This document shows positions 56,726 to 64,000 of a stretch of DNA of 64,000 nt, one piece after another. Source of the stretch: Gracilibacillus massiliensis (GTDB lineage Bacteria > Bacillota > Bacilli > Bacillales > Amphibacillaceae). Position 1 is the stretch's first letter; each line of letters begins with the position of its first letter. The translations under genes were made by a program, and so were the position numbers. The notes below the pieces were generated by a model. That model had not been told where the DNA came from and searched no databases. It saw only the letters and a program-made list of their open reading frames with translations. Location of the stretch: assembly GCF_001458115.1 (NCBI RefSeq), contig NZ_CZRP01000011.1:620001-684000 (forward strand), in the 5' to 3' direction.

Positions 56726-57037
56726 ATGATTCAACTTTTTATATCAGTACTACTATTTTTTGTTTTATTTTTTGGAATTAGTTTTATATTAAATATGATT
56801 TTGAGACAAACATGGTTAATGGCGTTTGTTTTTCCACTGATCGTAATTTTAATAATCGATACATTTTCTTTTTCTACCTATTTTACAGATCCAGGTTATG
56901 CTTTTAGTACGTTATGGAATGAGTTCATCACGTTAGGTTTACAAGATGCCATTATTTTATTGTCTGGATTTGTTGGAACTATTTCTGCTGGAATGGTTAT
57001 TAAGTTCTTACGGAAAAATGGTTATCAAATGTTTTAA
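56726..57037 (+). CDS. yuiB: YuiB-like membrane protein
   Basis: A 103-residue protein with three hydrophobic segments (LFFVLFFGISFILNMILR near 10-27; LMAFVFPLIVILIIDTFSF near 30-48; DAIILLSGFVGTISAGMVIKF near 75-95). The position between ndh and yuiC and the size match YuiB, of unknown function. The ribosome site is AGAGGAG. No catalytic motif is visible. Confidence 0.75.
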   Translation: MIQLFISVLLFFVLFFGISFILNMILRQTWLMAFVFPLIVILIIDTFSFSTYFTDPGYAFSTLWNEFITLGLQDAIILLSGFVGTISAGMVIKFLRKNGYQMF

Positions 57038-57104
57038 ATCCATGCTGGATGTATAAAAACTTTTATTACTGGATAAGATGACACCTAGAAAGGTGTGATC
57101 TTTC

Positions 57105-57788
57105 ATGTTTTTATGGAAATTAGCAAAAAACGTGTTGTTACTATTGCTATTTATTTGTGCCCTGATGTCTAGTTTTACAATGATATCTAATGTTTCTGCT
57201 ACAGAAGTCTTCGCTAGTTTAACAGAAGAGAATGAACAATCATTCGATATACAATATCAAAGAGATCGAGAAATTATTGACAAAAAGAAATATATGAAAC
57301 ATGTAAATAATCGTGTAACATATATTTCGAGTGAGCAAGTAACTGGACCAGCAACACTAGAAGAGACAATAGATTTCAATGAATATGAAAAAAGAAATGT
57401 TGTGGCAACAGGTTATACAGCGGGTGTAGAGTCAACTGGAAAAACACCAGACCATCCTGCATATGGTATTACTTATTCAGGAGTAAAAGTCACTAGAGAT
57501 TTATATTCTACTATTGCTGCTGATCTGACCATCTTTCCACTCGGTACAATTTTATATATACCAGACTATGGTTATGGAATTGTCGCAGATAAAGGTGGGG
57601 CTATAAAAGGTAATAAGATTGATCTTTATTACCCTTCTGTAGAAGATGTCTATGAGCAGTGGGGGAAAAAGTCAGTGGATGTTTATGTAGTGGAGTATGG
57701 CGATGGTAAATTAACCGAAGAAGCTCTAGCAAACTTAAATAATACAGAAGCACTCCAAGTATTCCGCCATCAATATAAAACAGAGTAA
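57105..57788 (+). CDS. yuiC: 3D-domain cell-wall protein YuiC
   Basis: A 227-residue exported protein. It has an N-terminal signal or anchor helix ([18 protein letters not shown]), a linker, and a C-terminal double-psi beta-barrel 3D domain from about residue 95. The three aspartates appear in [21 protein letters not shown] and KIDLYY. YuiC and related Sps proteins are muralytic transglycosylases similar to the MltA core. It follows yuiB by 67 bp and is closed by a terminator. Confidence 0.85.
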   Translation: MFLWKLAKNVLLLLLFICALMSSFTMISNVSATEVFASLTEENEQSFDIQYQRDREIIDKKKYMKHVNNRVTYISSEQVTGPATLEETIDFNEYEKRNVVATGYTAGVESTGKTPDHPAYGITYSGVKVTRDLYSTIAADLTIFPLGTILYIPDYGYGIVADKGGAIKGNKIDLYYPSVEDVYEQWGKKSVDVYVVEYGDGKLTEEALANLNNTEALQVFRHQYKTE

Positions 57789-57791
57789 ATA

Positions 57792-57819
57792 AAAAAACAG
57801 CCAATCAGGCTGTTTTTTT
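57792..57819 (+). terminator. Terminator after yuiC
   Basis: AAAAAACAGCC pairs with GGCTGTTTTTT around a five-base loop. Confidence 0.9.
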
Positions 57820-57920
57820 AATAAGCTATTTAACACAACTTACGAATATATGCAGTAAAACTAAAACAGCAAAGTACCTGGCATAGGATTATTGGCAAAA
57901 GTATTGAGATGAATGCTTAT

Positions 57921-58300
57921 CCAACGCTACGGAAAAACACTCCCTTTCCGGGGGCACGGCTGAAGCTAACTTGGTAAAGAAAAGCACTTTACCAAGTGGA
58001 TCTTCAGCTCGTGCTGTTCCCCCAGGAGTGTCGCATTTTTCCTCCGCTTTGTTAGAGATCTGTTAACGTACGAGAAGATATGCTGTGATATCAATATTCT
58101 AGCGGTTCCTGAATTTGTAGAACACTATTAAAGCGTAGTCCATTTACGTAGACTCCTGCGGGAAAAGCGTCTTCCGAAGACCCCGCAGGCAGTGATTTTC
58201 TGCCGAGGAGGCTGAGGTGACGCCCGCGGAAAGCGAAGTAAATGGACGGAGCTTTTGCCTAGCATTCATCATACTCTCAAAATTGTCATTACTTCGCAGT
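57921..58300. repeat. Two-hairpin repeat, second subfamily, complete copy
   Basis: The first hairpin (57921-58050) has inner stem ACTTGGTAAAG/CTTTACCAAGT, differing from the 14.8-kb copy by a paired change (TTGGT/ACCAA against TAGGT/ACCTA), with GCTA and GGATC unchanged. The second hairpin (about 58130-58262) is of another type: GTCCATTTACGTAGACTCCTG and its partner GCGAAGTAAATGGAC. It contains small inner hairpins such as GTCTTCCGAAGAC. No gene is supported in this gap. Confidence 0.8.
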
Positions 58301-58342
58301 TTTTGTCCACGGTGTTTAAATATAATCGTGTGTGGCTTGGTT

Positions 58343-58816
58343 TTAGAATAGGGGAAATAGTAAAAAGGCTAGGATAATGCCGGTTAGGCCACCGAAAAAT
58401 ACTTCGATAGGTTGATGTCCTAATAATTCCTTTAGCTCTTTTTGTTTCTCGTATTCTCCTTTTTTTGACCATCCTTTTGCCTCTGATACAAAGTGGTGAA
58501 AATCCTTTGCTAACATATTTAATAAGATAGCTTGTTCCCCCGCTTGTCTACGAATCCCTGTGGCATCAAACATAATAATAATGGCAAACACACAGGAAAC
58601 GGCGAATAATCCTGAAGAGACTCCATGTTCGATTCCAATACCTGTGGAGAGTGCAGTTACTGCAGCAGAGTGGCTACTTGGCATTCCACCTGTGCTGAAA
58701 GCGAGACTAGGTTTAAATTCTTTTGTTGCAATAAGGTGTAGGGGAACTTTAACAATTTGAGCAAAAGTAATGGCAAATAATGCCGCCCACAATGGAAAAT
58801 TTCCGAAAAGTTCCAA
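58343..58816 (-). CDS. yuiD: YuiD-like divergent PAP2 family membrane protein
   Basis: A 157-residue protein with about four or five hydrophobic segments. STGGMPSSHSAAVTALSTGIG near 41-61 is the phosphatase-like SRxxxxxH-related motif, and MFDATGIRRQAGEQAILLN near 83-101 is the second. This is the divergent PAP2 (DUF212) family, with YuiD as the B. subtilis member. A phosphatase activity on lipid phosphates is suggested by the fold but unproven. It is transcribed alone. Confidence 0.82.
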   Translation of the reverse strand: MELFGNFPLWAALFAITFAQIVKVPLHLIATKEFKPSLAFSTGGMPSSHSAAVTALSTGIGIEHGVSSGLFAVSCVFAIIIMFDATGIRRQAGEQAILLNMLAKDFHHFVSEAKGWSKKGEYEKQKELKELLGHQPIEVFFGGLTGIILAFLLFPLF

Positions 58817-59037
58817 TTAGTAACATCCTTTCTGACTCTTAGATGAATTAAAGTATGTATTCATTTAAGTGATAAATTCTTACTTCAAACTTCGATGGTT
58901 TCAAGAAATGCACATAGGTATAATGAGTAGCTACCCTCGTTAACCTTTCATGGTGAGTTTTGAATTTTTCTTTAACATTATAGCATAGCTTTTTAATATT
59001 TTATATGAATTAACCAAGCAATTAACAAGCTTTTAAT

Positions 59038-59075
59038 AAAGAAAATGGTGAGAGTTATTTCTCACCATTTTCTTA
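59038..59075 (-). terminator. Terminator after deoD
   Basis: AAGAAAATGGTGAGA pairs with TCTCACCATTTTCTT. It overlaps the region just beyond the stop on the minus strand and ends in a T run. The 250-bp gap between yuiD and this site shows no gene. Confidence 0.85.
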
Positions 59076-59783
59076 TTACTTAATTGCAGCATCAAGTGAA
59101 ACTTCTATCATCTCATTGAATGTTGTTTGACGTTCTTCGGCAGTTGTTTCTTCACCAGTGATAATATGATCAGAAACTGTCAACACAGACAAAGCATTGC
59201 GGTTGAACTTCGCTGCTAGTGAATATAATGCAGTAGTTTCCATCTCAATCGCTAATACATTATATTGATCAAGAAGTTCTAAAAGTTCCTTCATGTTGTC
59301 ACGGTAAAAGCTATCACTTGTGAAAACATTTCCCACTCGTAATGAAAGACCTTTTTCTATCCCAGTATCATAAGCGTTTTTAAGTAATTGAAAGCTAGCT
59401 GTTGGCGCATAATCAATGCCACCAAATACCATGCGGTTCATTTGAGAATCTGTTGAGGATGTACTTGCAAGAATAACGTCTCGTACTTTTACATCCTTTT
59501 GAATGGCACCACACGTACCGACTCGAATTAGATTTTGTACATCATAACTTTGGATTAATTCATTTACATAAATAGAAATAGAAGGGACTCCCATTCCAGT
59601 ACCTTGTACAGAAATATCTTTCCCTTTATAAGTACCTGTAAAACCTAGCATCCCTCGTACTTCATTATAGCAAGTTACGTTTTCTAAAAAGTTCTCAGCA
59701 ATATATTTAGCTCTTAATGGATCACCGGGAAGTAAAATAGTATCAGCTATTTCCCCTTTTTTTGCTCCAATATGTACACTCAT
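59076..59783 (-). CDS. deoD: Purine nucleoside phosphorylase, DeoD type
   Basis: A 235-residue enzyme splitting purine nucleosides with phosphate to base and (deoxy)ribose 1-phosphate. The phosphate-binding loops are [12 protein letters not shown] near 19-30 and RVGTCGAI near 87-94. The nucleoside loop [11 protein letters not shown] is near 180, and the catalytic aspartate lies in TVSDHI near 205. The size and motifs place it in the hexameric bacterial class. It appears monocistronic and is divergent from the HPr gene. Confidence 0.95.
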   Translation of the reverse strand: MSVHIGAKKGEIADTILLPGDPLRAKYIAENFLENVTCYNEVRGMLGFTGTYKGKDISVQGTGMGVPSISIYVNELIQSYDVQNLIRVGTCGAIQKDVKVRDVILASTSSTDSQMNRMVFGGIDYAPTASFQLLKNAYDTGIEKGLSLRVGNVFTSDSFYRDNMKELLELLDQYNVLAIEMETTALYSLAAKFNRNALSVLTVSDHIITGEETTAEERQTTFNEMIEVSLDAAIK

Positions 59784-59891
59784 GTTATAGCCCTCCTTAA
59801 AGGCAAATCGTTATAGTAAGAAAATATCATATAAAAAAATGAAATACAAATGGTATCCTTTACATTGTAAAGGGAAAATTTTAATTTTTAG

Positions 59892-59920
59892 TTTCTTAAA
59901 TCGTCTTTATCGTATATAAT
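59892..59920 (+). promoter_or_regulatory. Candidate promoter of the HPr gene
   Basis: TTTCTT (59892-59897) and TATAAT (59915-59920) are 17 bp apart, with about 80 bases of leader before the ATG. The -35 is weak. Confidence 0.4.
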
Positions 59921-59999
59921 AGATTTAGTTAGTCATTTCACAAGTTTGGGCAAAACTTGACTGTTTAATGATGATCGATTGATGAGGAGGAATTTTTTT

Positions 60000-60263
60000 A
60001 TGAAAGAACAATCTTTTACTATTCAAAGTGACACAGGAATTCACGCACGGCCAGCAACTTTATTAGTGAATAAAGCTGGGCAATATGAATCACATGTGGA
60101 ATTACATTATAATGGTAAGACAGTAAATTTAAAATCTATCATGGGTGTTATGTCATTAGGTGTTCCTAAAGGGGCAGAAATTCGTATTACTGTAGACGGT
60201 AATGATGAAGATCAAGCACTTGAAGGCATCGCAGAAACAATTGAAGAGCATCTAGGGAAATAA
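60000..60263 (+). CDS. ptsH: Phosphocarrier protein HPr
   Basis: An 87-residue HPr. Catalytic His15 is in GIHARPATLLV and regulatory Ser46 in NLKSIMGVMSLG. The intact His15 excludes Crh, in which it is replaced. It accepts phosphate from enzyme I and passes it to PTS permeases; P-Ser46 is the co-repressor of CcpA. Unusually, ptsI does not follow: a terminator lies about 120 bp downstream and the next gene is a small membrane protein. ATG at 60000 follows GAGGAGG. Confidence 0.92.
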   Translation: MKEQSFTIQSDTGIHARPATLLVNKAGQYESHVELHYNGKTVNLKSIMGVMSLGVPKGAEIRITVDGNDEDQALEGIAETIEEHLGK

Positions 60264-60380
60264 TAAGGACAATTAATATGTTCCGATTGAAAGGAAACGA
60301 GCCGTATTTACAGGTATTCGGTTGATCTTTCTGGTGCTGATAATAGGAATCATCATCTGAATTTCCTTTTTTTCTTTGAA

Positions 60381-60411
60381 AAAAAGCTAGTTTTTATACT
60401 AGCTTTTTTTT
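60381..60411 (+). terminator. Terminator after the HPr gene
   Basis: AAAAAGCTAGT pairs with ACTAGCTTTTT and extends into nine T residues. Confidence 0.88.
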
Positions 60412-60460
60412 TATGTTATAATGAGTTTTTAATAAAATGAAAAAGGGAAGTGTTTTGACA

Positions 60461-60628
60461 ATGATGGAATTTCTTTATTTCCCAGAAGATAAATCACTAT
60501 ATATACCAGCCATCATAAGTTTGACGATATTTTTTATTGGTGCATTAGTGGCAATGTATTTTTTTAAGAAAGCTTCGAAAAAAGAGGAAGCAAAATGGGA
60601 ACAGAAGTATAAGAATATGAAAGATTGA
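60461..60628 (+). CDS. Small single-pass membrane protein
   Basis: About 55 residues. A short N-terminus (MMEFLYFPEDKSLYIP) is followed by one membrane helix (AIISLTIFFIGALVAMYFF) and a lysine/glutamate-rich tail, which would face the cytoplasm. The start may be ATG at 60461 or TTG at 60455 after AAGGGAAG; an ATG at 60437 gives eight more residues. I do not recognise the family. The next gene is the SOD gene, 61 bp further on. Confidence 0.6.
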   Translation: MMEFLYFPEDKSLYIPAIISLTIFFIGALVAMYFFKKASKKEEAKWEQKYKNMKD

Positions 60629-60689
60629 TTATCCTCATTAATTTTTGTCCATAATAGTAGTGGATAAGATAAGAGGAGTCGATCATCAA

Positions 60690-61268
60690 ATGAATTGGAA
60701 ATTATTTTTTGCGAGTTTTGTGTTTCTATTTTTTTTAATTGGTTGCCAAAGTGACGAACGATCACCTTTAGAAGTGCGTTTATTTAATGTTGATAAAGAT
60801 GCAGTCGGTACTGCCACCTTTAAGGAACAAGAAGATAAAGTTACCGTACGAATTAAAGTCGAAGCTATGGAACAAGGTTTACATGGCGTACATATACACG
60901 AGTATCCGAAATGTGAGGGGCCAGACTTTCAATCTGCTGGTAACCACTTCAATCCTGAAGGTAAAGAACATGGTCTTATGCATCCTGATGGTGCTCATTT
61001 AGGTGATATGCCAAATCTTGAAATAGAGGCAGATGGAACTGCTGATGTTGAATTCGAATTGCCTGGTGTAACATTAATGGATGGAGAGAAGTCTTTATTA
61101 CGTGAAGATGGAACATCTATTGTCATTCATGCAGCTCAAGATGATGGTGTTTCACAACCAGCCGGTGATGCAGGTGAACGAATCGCATGTGGTATAATAT
61201 CTCTTGATCAAGCAACACAAGAAGAAAAACCGACAGATCCAACAGAATCAAATGAAGAAGAAGAGTAA
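60690..61268 (+). CDS. sodC: Cu/Zn superoxide dismutase lipoprotein, SodC/YojM-like
   Basis: A 192-residue exported lipoprotein (lipobox LIGC, Cys19) with a SodC domain at about 25-175 and an acidic Glu-rich tail. Metal ligands appear complete: HIH in GVHIHEYP, His in GNHFNP, His in KEHG, His and Asp in GAHLGD, and His in IVIHAAQDD. The disulfide cysteines are in YPKCEG and IACGI. This suggests true superoxide dismutation, unlike the B. subtilis paralogue reported to lack copper ligands. ATG at 60690 follows GAGGAG. Confidence 0.9.
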   Translation: MNWKLFFASFVFLFFLIGCQSDERSPLEVRLFNVDKDAVGTATFKEQEDKVTVRIKVEAMEQGLHGVHIHEYPKCEGPDFQSAGNHFNPEGKEHGLMHPDGAHLGDMPNLEIEADGTADVEFELPGVTLMDGEKSLLREDGTSIVIHAAQDDGVSQPAGDAGERIACGIISLDQATQEEKPTDPTESNEEEE

Positions 61269-61299
61269 CAAGCTGAATAGGAAAGCGATGCAAAGCATA

Positions 61300-61343
61300 A
61301 AAGGTTTTTTCTCGTTTTAACAGAGGAAAAACCTTTATTTTTT
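61300..61343 (+). terminator. Terminator after the SOD gene
   Basis: AAAGGTTTTT pairs with AAAAACCTTT and is followed by ATTTTTT. Confidence 0.8.
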
Positions 61344-61390
61344 GCGTTTGAAAAAAAAAATTTATTAGTCTTAATAAGAATTGCTGCTGC

Positions 61391-62109
61391 ATAAAAGAAG
61401 GATTATGCGACATAACCCTGGTGGTAATTATGACATGATGTGTGTGGGTAGTATCCGCTTCGGCTTGCCCACTTCCCTTTCCGTGGGGTTTTCCATTCAG
61501 CTAACTTTTCCAAGCAAAAACCGCATGGAAAAGTGGATCTTCATGGAAAACGATCCCACAGGAGTGGAAGGAGGCTACTGAAAAACATATTATGGAATTT
61601 TTTTCTCCCACTTAGACAGCTATAAATAAAGCTAAAGTGGTTTCAATTCCCCACTTTCATAGGATATTTAGCATGAAATTTGGGATTCCGTTCTCTTGGT
61701 GTGAAATATTGTGGACTTTTTCAGTGACCTCGAGTGGAAGTGGCCGCCTCGCTTAGTAGGACTCTACAACTATTGCAAATGCTAATAGTTTGGGTGGTTA
61801 CAATTAGATATTAAATCAGCTTATATTGTAAACATTGATAATTAATATAATGATAAATTTATGGAAAATAGTGAATGCGCCAACATGATTATTCTTGCTA
61901 TAGTTGTAGAGCATAAAAAAGCGTCGGCGTCGGCTTCCACTCCTGCGGGATGTTTTTATCCGAAGATCCACTTTTAAAGCGCACTTTGCTTAAAAAGTTA
62001 GCTTAGGAGAAAAACCCGCGGAAAGGGAAGCCGACAAGCCGAAGCGGTTGTTACGCAGTCCTTAAATCTCATAATTACCGTAAGAGTTATGTCGCATTGT
62101 CTTGCTTAT
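61391..62109. repeat. Two-hairpin intergenic repeat unit (copy 6) with nested insertion
   Basis: Ends AGAAGGATTATGCGACATAAC and AGTTATGTCGCATTGTCTTGC enclose two opposed hairpins, with inner stems CTTTTCCA/TGGAAAAG (left) and TTTAAAGC/GCTTAAAAA (right, imperfect). The unit is longer than the others because a 161-bp insertion splits the 3' arm of the left hairpin. The spacer has diverged from the other copies, so this is probably an older copy. Confidence 0.82.
61571..61731. mobile_element. 161-bp insertion with terminal inverted repeats (MITE)
   Basis: GAGGCTACTGAAAAAC at the left and CTTTTTCAGTGACCTC at the right are inverted repeats. The flanking host sequence GAGTGGAAG is present on both sides (61562-61570 and 61732-61740), a 9-bp target duplication. 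The terminal sequence resembles ends of insertion sequences common in Bacillaceae (IS1182-like by memory). No transposase is inside, so movement needs an enzyme supplied in trans. Confidence 0.7.
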
Positions 62110-62183
62110 ACGCAATGGTCTAAGATTTAATGATGGGCGATTTTTTTTACTTTCATGCATGACCTGTGCTTTAATTGACAATG

Positions 62184-62226
62184 AAAATGCCCATTCAATT
62201 TATAGGTAAATTGAATGGGCGAAAAT
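62184..62226 (-). terminator. Terminator after the PatB/MalY gene
   Basis: GCCCATTCAATTTA pairs with TAAATTGAATGGGC around a four-base loop. On the minus strand it is followed by ATTTTCATTG. Confidence 0.75.
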
Positions 62227-62251
62227 CATTAATCCAGTCTTACAACATATA

Positions 62252-63430
62252 TTACAGCCTATCTAAGGCTTTGATTATTCGTTTTGTGCCTTCTTTAACA
62301 CTTTCTAATGGACAGGCGATATTCATGCGCATAAAGCCATTTCCTTCTTCGCCAAAAGAGGCGCCGTCATTTAATCCAACTTTAGCTTCCTTTTGCAGAA
62401 AGTTTTTCAAGTCAGCCTGTGAAAGATTCAATGCTCTAAAATCAAGCCAAACCAAATAAGTACCTTCTGGTTGGAAAACTTTCACCTCATTACGGTTAGA
62501 AAAAGCGTTTGTTAGGTAATTTAGATTTTCTTTTAACTGCTCCATTAATCCATCTAACCAATCTCGTCCATCCTGGTATGCTGCTTCTAACGCAGTGATT
62601 CCCATGGTGTTTAGAATATGCATGCCTTGTTTGTGGAACGTTTTTTCCAATGCCTCACGTTTTTGTTTATTGCTAACAATAGCATAGGATACTTGAAGTC
62701 CAGCTAAGTTAAACGTTTTGGTTGGTGACATACATGTGATGATATTGTCGGCCATCTCCGGATCTATCTTTGCCACTGGCAAATGTTTATTAGGAGAAAA
62801 TACAAGATCTGCATGGATTTCATCTGAAAGGATTAGCACATCGTACTGTTTACATAAAGCTACCATTTTTGCTAACTCATCTTTGGTCCACACTCTTCCG
62901 ACTGGATTATGAGGATTACATAGTATAAAAGCTTTGACACCTTGTTTTAGTTTATTCTCGAAGTCCTCAAAATCGATTCTGTATGTATCTCCATCTAAGA
63001 TTAGCTGGTTTTTTTCTAATTGTCGGTCATGATTTTTCACGATGTCATAAAAAGGAGGATAAACGGGTGTCTGGATTAATACTTTATCTCCAACCTCAGT
63101 AAATGTTTGGATTGCCATATATAAGGTTGCGATCACACCAGGACTGTATAGAATGGATGCACGATTGACTTCCCAATTATGTTTATAGGCTAACCACTCT
63201 GTTATCGTGTCTTGGAGGACTGTATCGGTAAATGTGTAACCAAAAACCCCGTGCTTAGCTCGCTCTGTAAGTGCTTGTGTAACAGCTGGTGGAGCTTCAA
63301 AATCCATATCAGCAACCCACATCGGTAATACGTCTTCATCTCCGTATAATGACTTTACAAGATCCCACTTAACAGCTCTTGTATTTCTTCTCTCTATTTG
63401 TTTATCAAATGAAAAATTCAATCTTTTCAC
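62252..63430 (-). CDS. patB: PatB/MalY-type cystathionine beta-lyase (C-S lyase aminotransferase fold)
   Basis: A 392-residue PLP enzyme of fold type I. PLP is bound by K238 in SPTKTFNLAGLQ. WVADMDFEAPPAVTQAL near 38-54 and CNPHNPVGRVWTKDEL near 170-185 are the MalY/PatB signatures. It cleaves cystathionine or cysteine conjugates to a thiol, pyruvate and ammonia. In B. subtilis PatB is a C-S lyase; in E. coli MalY also affects maltose regulation. Here it is monocistronic. Confidence 0.87.
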   Translation of the reverse strand: MKRLNFSFDKQIERRNTRAVKWDLVKSLYGDEDVLPMWVADMDFEAPPAVTQALTERAKHGVFGYTFTDTVLQDTITEWLAYKHNWEVNRASILYSPGVIATLYMAIQTFTEVGDKVLIQTPVYPPFYDIVKNHDRQLEKNQLILDGDTYRIDFEDFENKLKQGVKAFILCNPHNPVGRVWTKDELAKMVALCKQYDVLILSDEIHADLVFSPNKHLPVAKIDPEMADNIITCMSPTKTFNLAGLQVSYAIVSNKQKREALEKTFHKQGMHILNTMGITALEAAYQDGRDWLDGLMEQLKENLNYLTNAFSNRNEVKVFQPEGTYLVWLDFRALNLSQADLKNFLQKEAKVGLNDGASFGEEGNGFMRMNIACPLESVKEGTKRIIKALDRL

Positions 63431-63488
63431 TCCTTATAAGTCTCACTTCCTACCTATATCTAATCATATTGATCGCAAGAAAAAAAGT

Positions 63489-64000
63489 TTAATGCTTCAC
63501 ATTGATTACCATTTTTGCTATAGAATTTGGTGCCTCTTCTGGGATTAAATGCCCTATGTTATCGAGTAAAGACAAGGAAGAATTAGATAAAAAGCGTAAT
63601 AATTCATAACCAATGGTAAAAGGAATAATTTCATCATTTTTACCCCATAGAATTGTGCAAGGTGTCTGGAGATTTCGTAATTCAGATTCAGACAAGTCGC
63701 CTTGATGGTCATTTAATATTTTTATTAAACAAGGATATATTTTTCTGTCTAAAAAAGGTTCTTTATATTGTTGGAGCATTTCATCTGTTATTAACTGATC
63801 ATGATATATGGAATGACGTAACATTTCGTAGACACCTTTTCTTTTTAATAACTGGCGTGCAATTATAGGGGAAAACGGGTTATGGCAGATAAGACGGGAG
63901 AATACTTGAGATTTTCTCATAAAACTCGTCGGTGATAATAAAAATAAATGATGAAGTTGCTCTGGATATCGAAAGGCATAGCGTAAAGCGATTTGCCCTC
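63489..64000 (-). CDS. Alpha/beta hydrolase, C-terminal part (runs off the window)
   Basis: The frame stays open from the stop at 63489 to the window end, 170 residues. The first visible residues, GQIALRYAFRYPEQLHHLFL, directly follow where the GxSxGG nucleophile elbow should be. The catalytic aspartate is probably in LWGKNDEIIPF and the histidine in DNIGHLIPEEAP, giving the usual order. An internal ATG at 63920 is not the true start. The substrate is unknown. Confidence 0.8.
   Translation of the reverse strand, partial: GQIALRYAFRYPEQLHHLFLLSPTSFMRKSQVFSRLICHNPFSPIIARQLLKRKGVYEMLRHSIYHDQLITDEMLQQYKEPFLDRKIYPCLIKILNDHQGDLSESELRNLQTPCTILWGKNDEIIPFTIGYELLRFLSNSSLSLLDNIGHLIPEEAPNSIAKMVINVKH

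Noticed and set aside
60264-60380. Tiny frames on both strands after ptsH (for example a 22-codon hydrophobic stretch ending at the TGA near 60360)
   Set aside because: No acceptable start codon in the hydrophobic frame and only very short open frames in the others; no family recognised.

Overview
The window is AT-rich chromosomal DNA of a spore-forming Firmicute of the family Bacillaceae. The evidence is a GerA/GerB/GerC germination operon, CotF-like, YutH and YunB sporulation genes, B. subtilis-type gene blocks (yusI-gcvH-yusF-yusE, sufCDSUB, yun, yut/yum/yui, hom-thrC-thrB), strong AGGAGG ribosome sites and frequent TTG/GTG starts. The many intergenic hairpin repeats and the low GC suggest a halotolerant genus near Gracilibacillus or Oceanobacillus; that genus guess is inference only.

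Layout. 1-2442 (minus): a bacilliredoxin start cut by the edge, then pabA and a pabB-pabC fusion (4-aminobenzoate for folate). 2660-6706: a Fur-controlled ferric-siderophore ABC importer of the YclNOPQ type, with two Fur-boxed promoters. 6976-8316: a compact CheX-CheW-CheY set. 8952-13340 (minus): a YczE-like membrane protein and gerA-gerB-gerC. 13511-16824: acyl-CoA dehydrogenase, a glycosyltransferase and a Usp protein. 17036-19079 (minus): znuC-znuB-zur behind a Zur box. 19237-21651: coat-like proteins, Spx/ArsC-like protein, GcvH, a Toprim protein and a thioredoxin-like protein. 22971-28162: the sufCDSUB Fe-S assembly operon. 29799-36264: sulfite-exporter-like permease, YunD, YunC, an HD-GYP protein, YunB, and a sodium symporter with its 33-residue MetS-like partner. 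36909-39126: LytH-like peptidase, YutD, a DUF3055 protein and YutE. 39217-45687: a molybdenum-cofactor cluster (moaA, moeB-like, moeA, moaE, moaD, mobB, mobA) enclosing an Fe-S type fnr gene, with a perfect Fnr site before moaA. 46312-51418: yutG, yutH, hom-thrC-thrB. 52037-58816: NifU-like YutI, YuzB, DapF, IscA-type YutM, ferredoxin-NADP reductase, NADH dehydrogenase, YuiB, YuiC, YuiD. 59076-64000: deoD, an HPr gene, a small membrane protein, Cu/Zn SOD, a PatB/MalY lyase and a truncated alpha/beta hydrolase.

The gene content is mostly ordinary core metabolism. The unusual material is between the genes. A family of roughly 460-540 bp units, each made of two opposed long hairpins inside terminal inverted repeats, occurs at 8.4, 22.1, 28.3, 36.4, 51.5 and 61.4 kb, with relatives at 14.8, 16.9 and 57.9 kb. 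The hairpin stems change by paired substitutions while an asymmetric internal loop (GCTA opposite GGATC) stays constant. Two near-identical units in inverted orientation flank the whole suf operon. One of these carries an approximately 850-bp group II intron-like RNA element without a protein gene. Another is interrupted by a 161-bp insertion bounded by a 9-bp direct repeat. A 52-bp minisatellite, open in all three minus-strand frames, lies at 45.8 kb.
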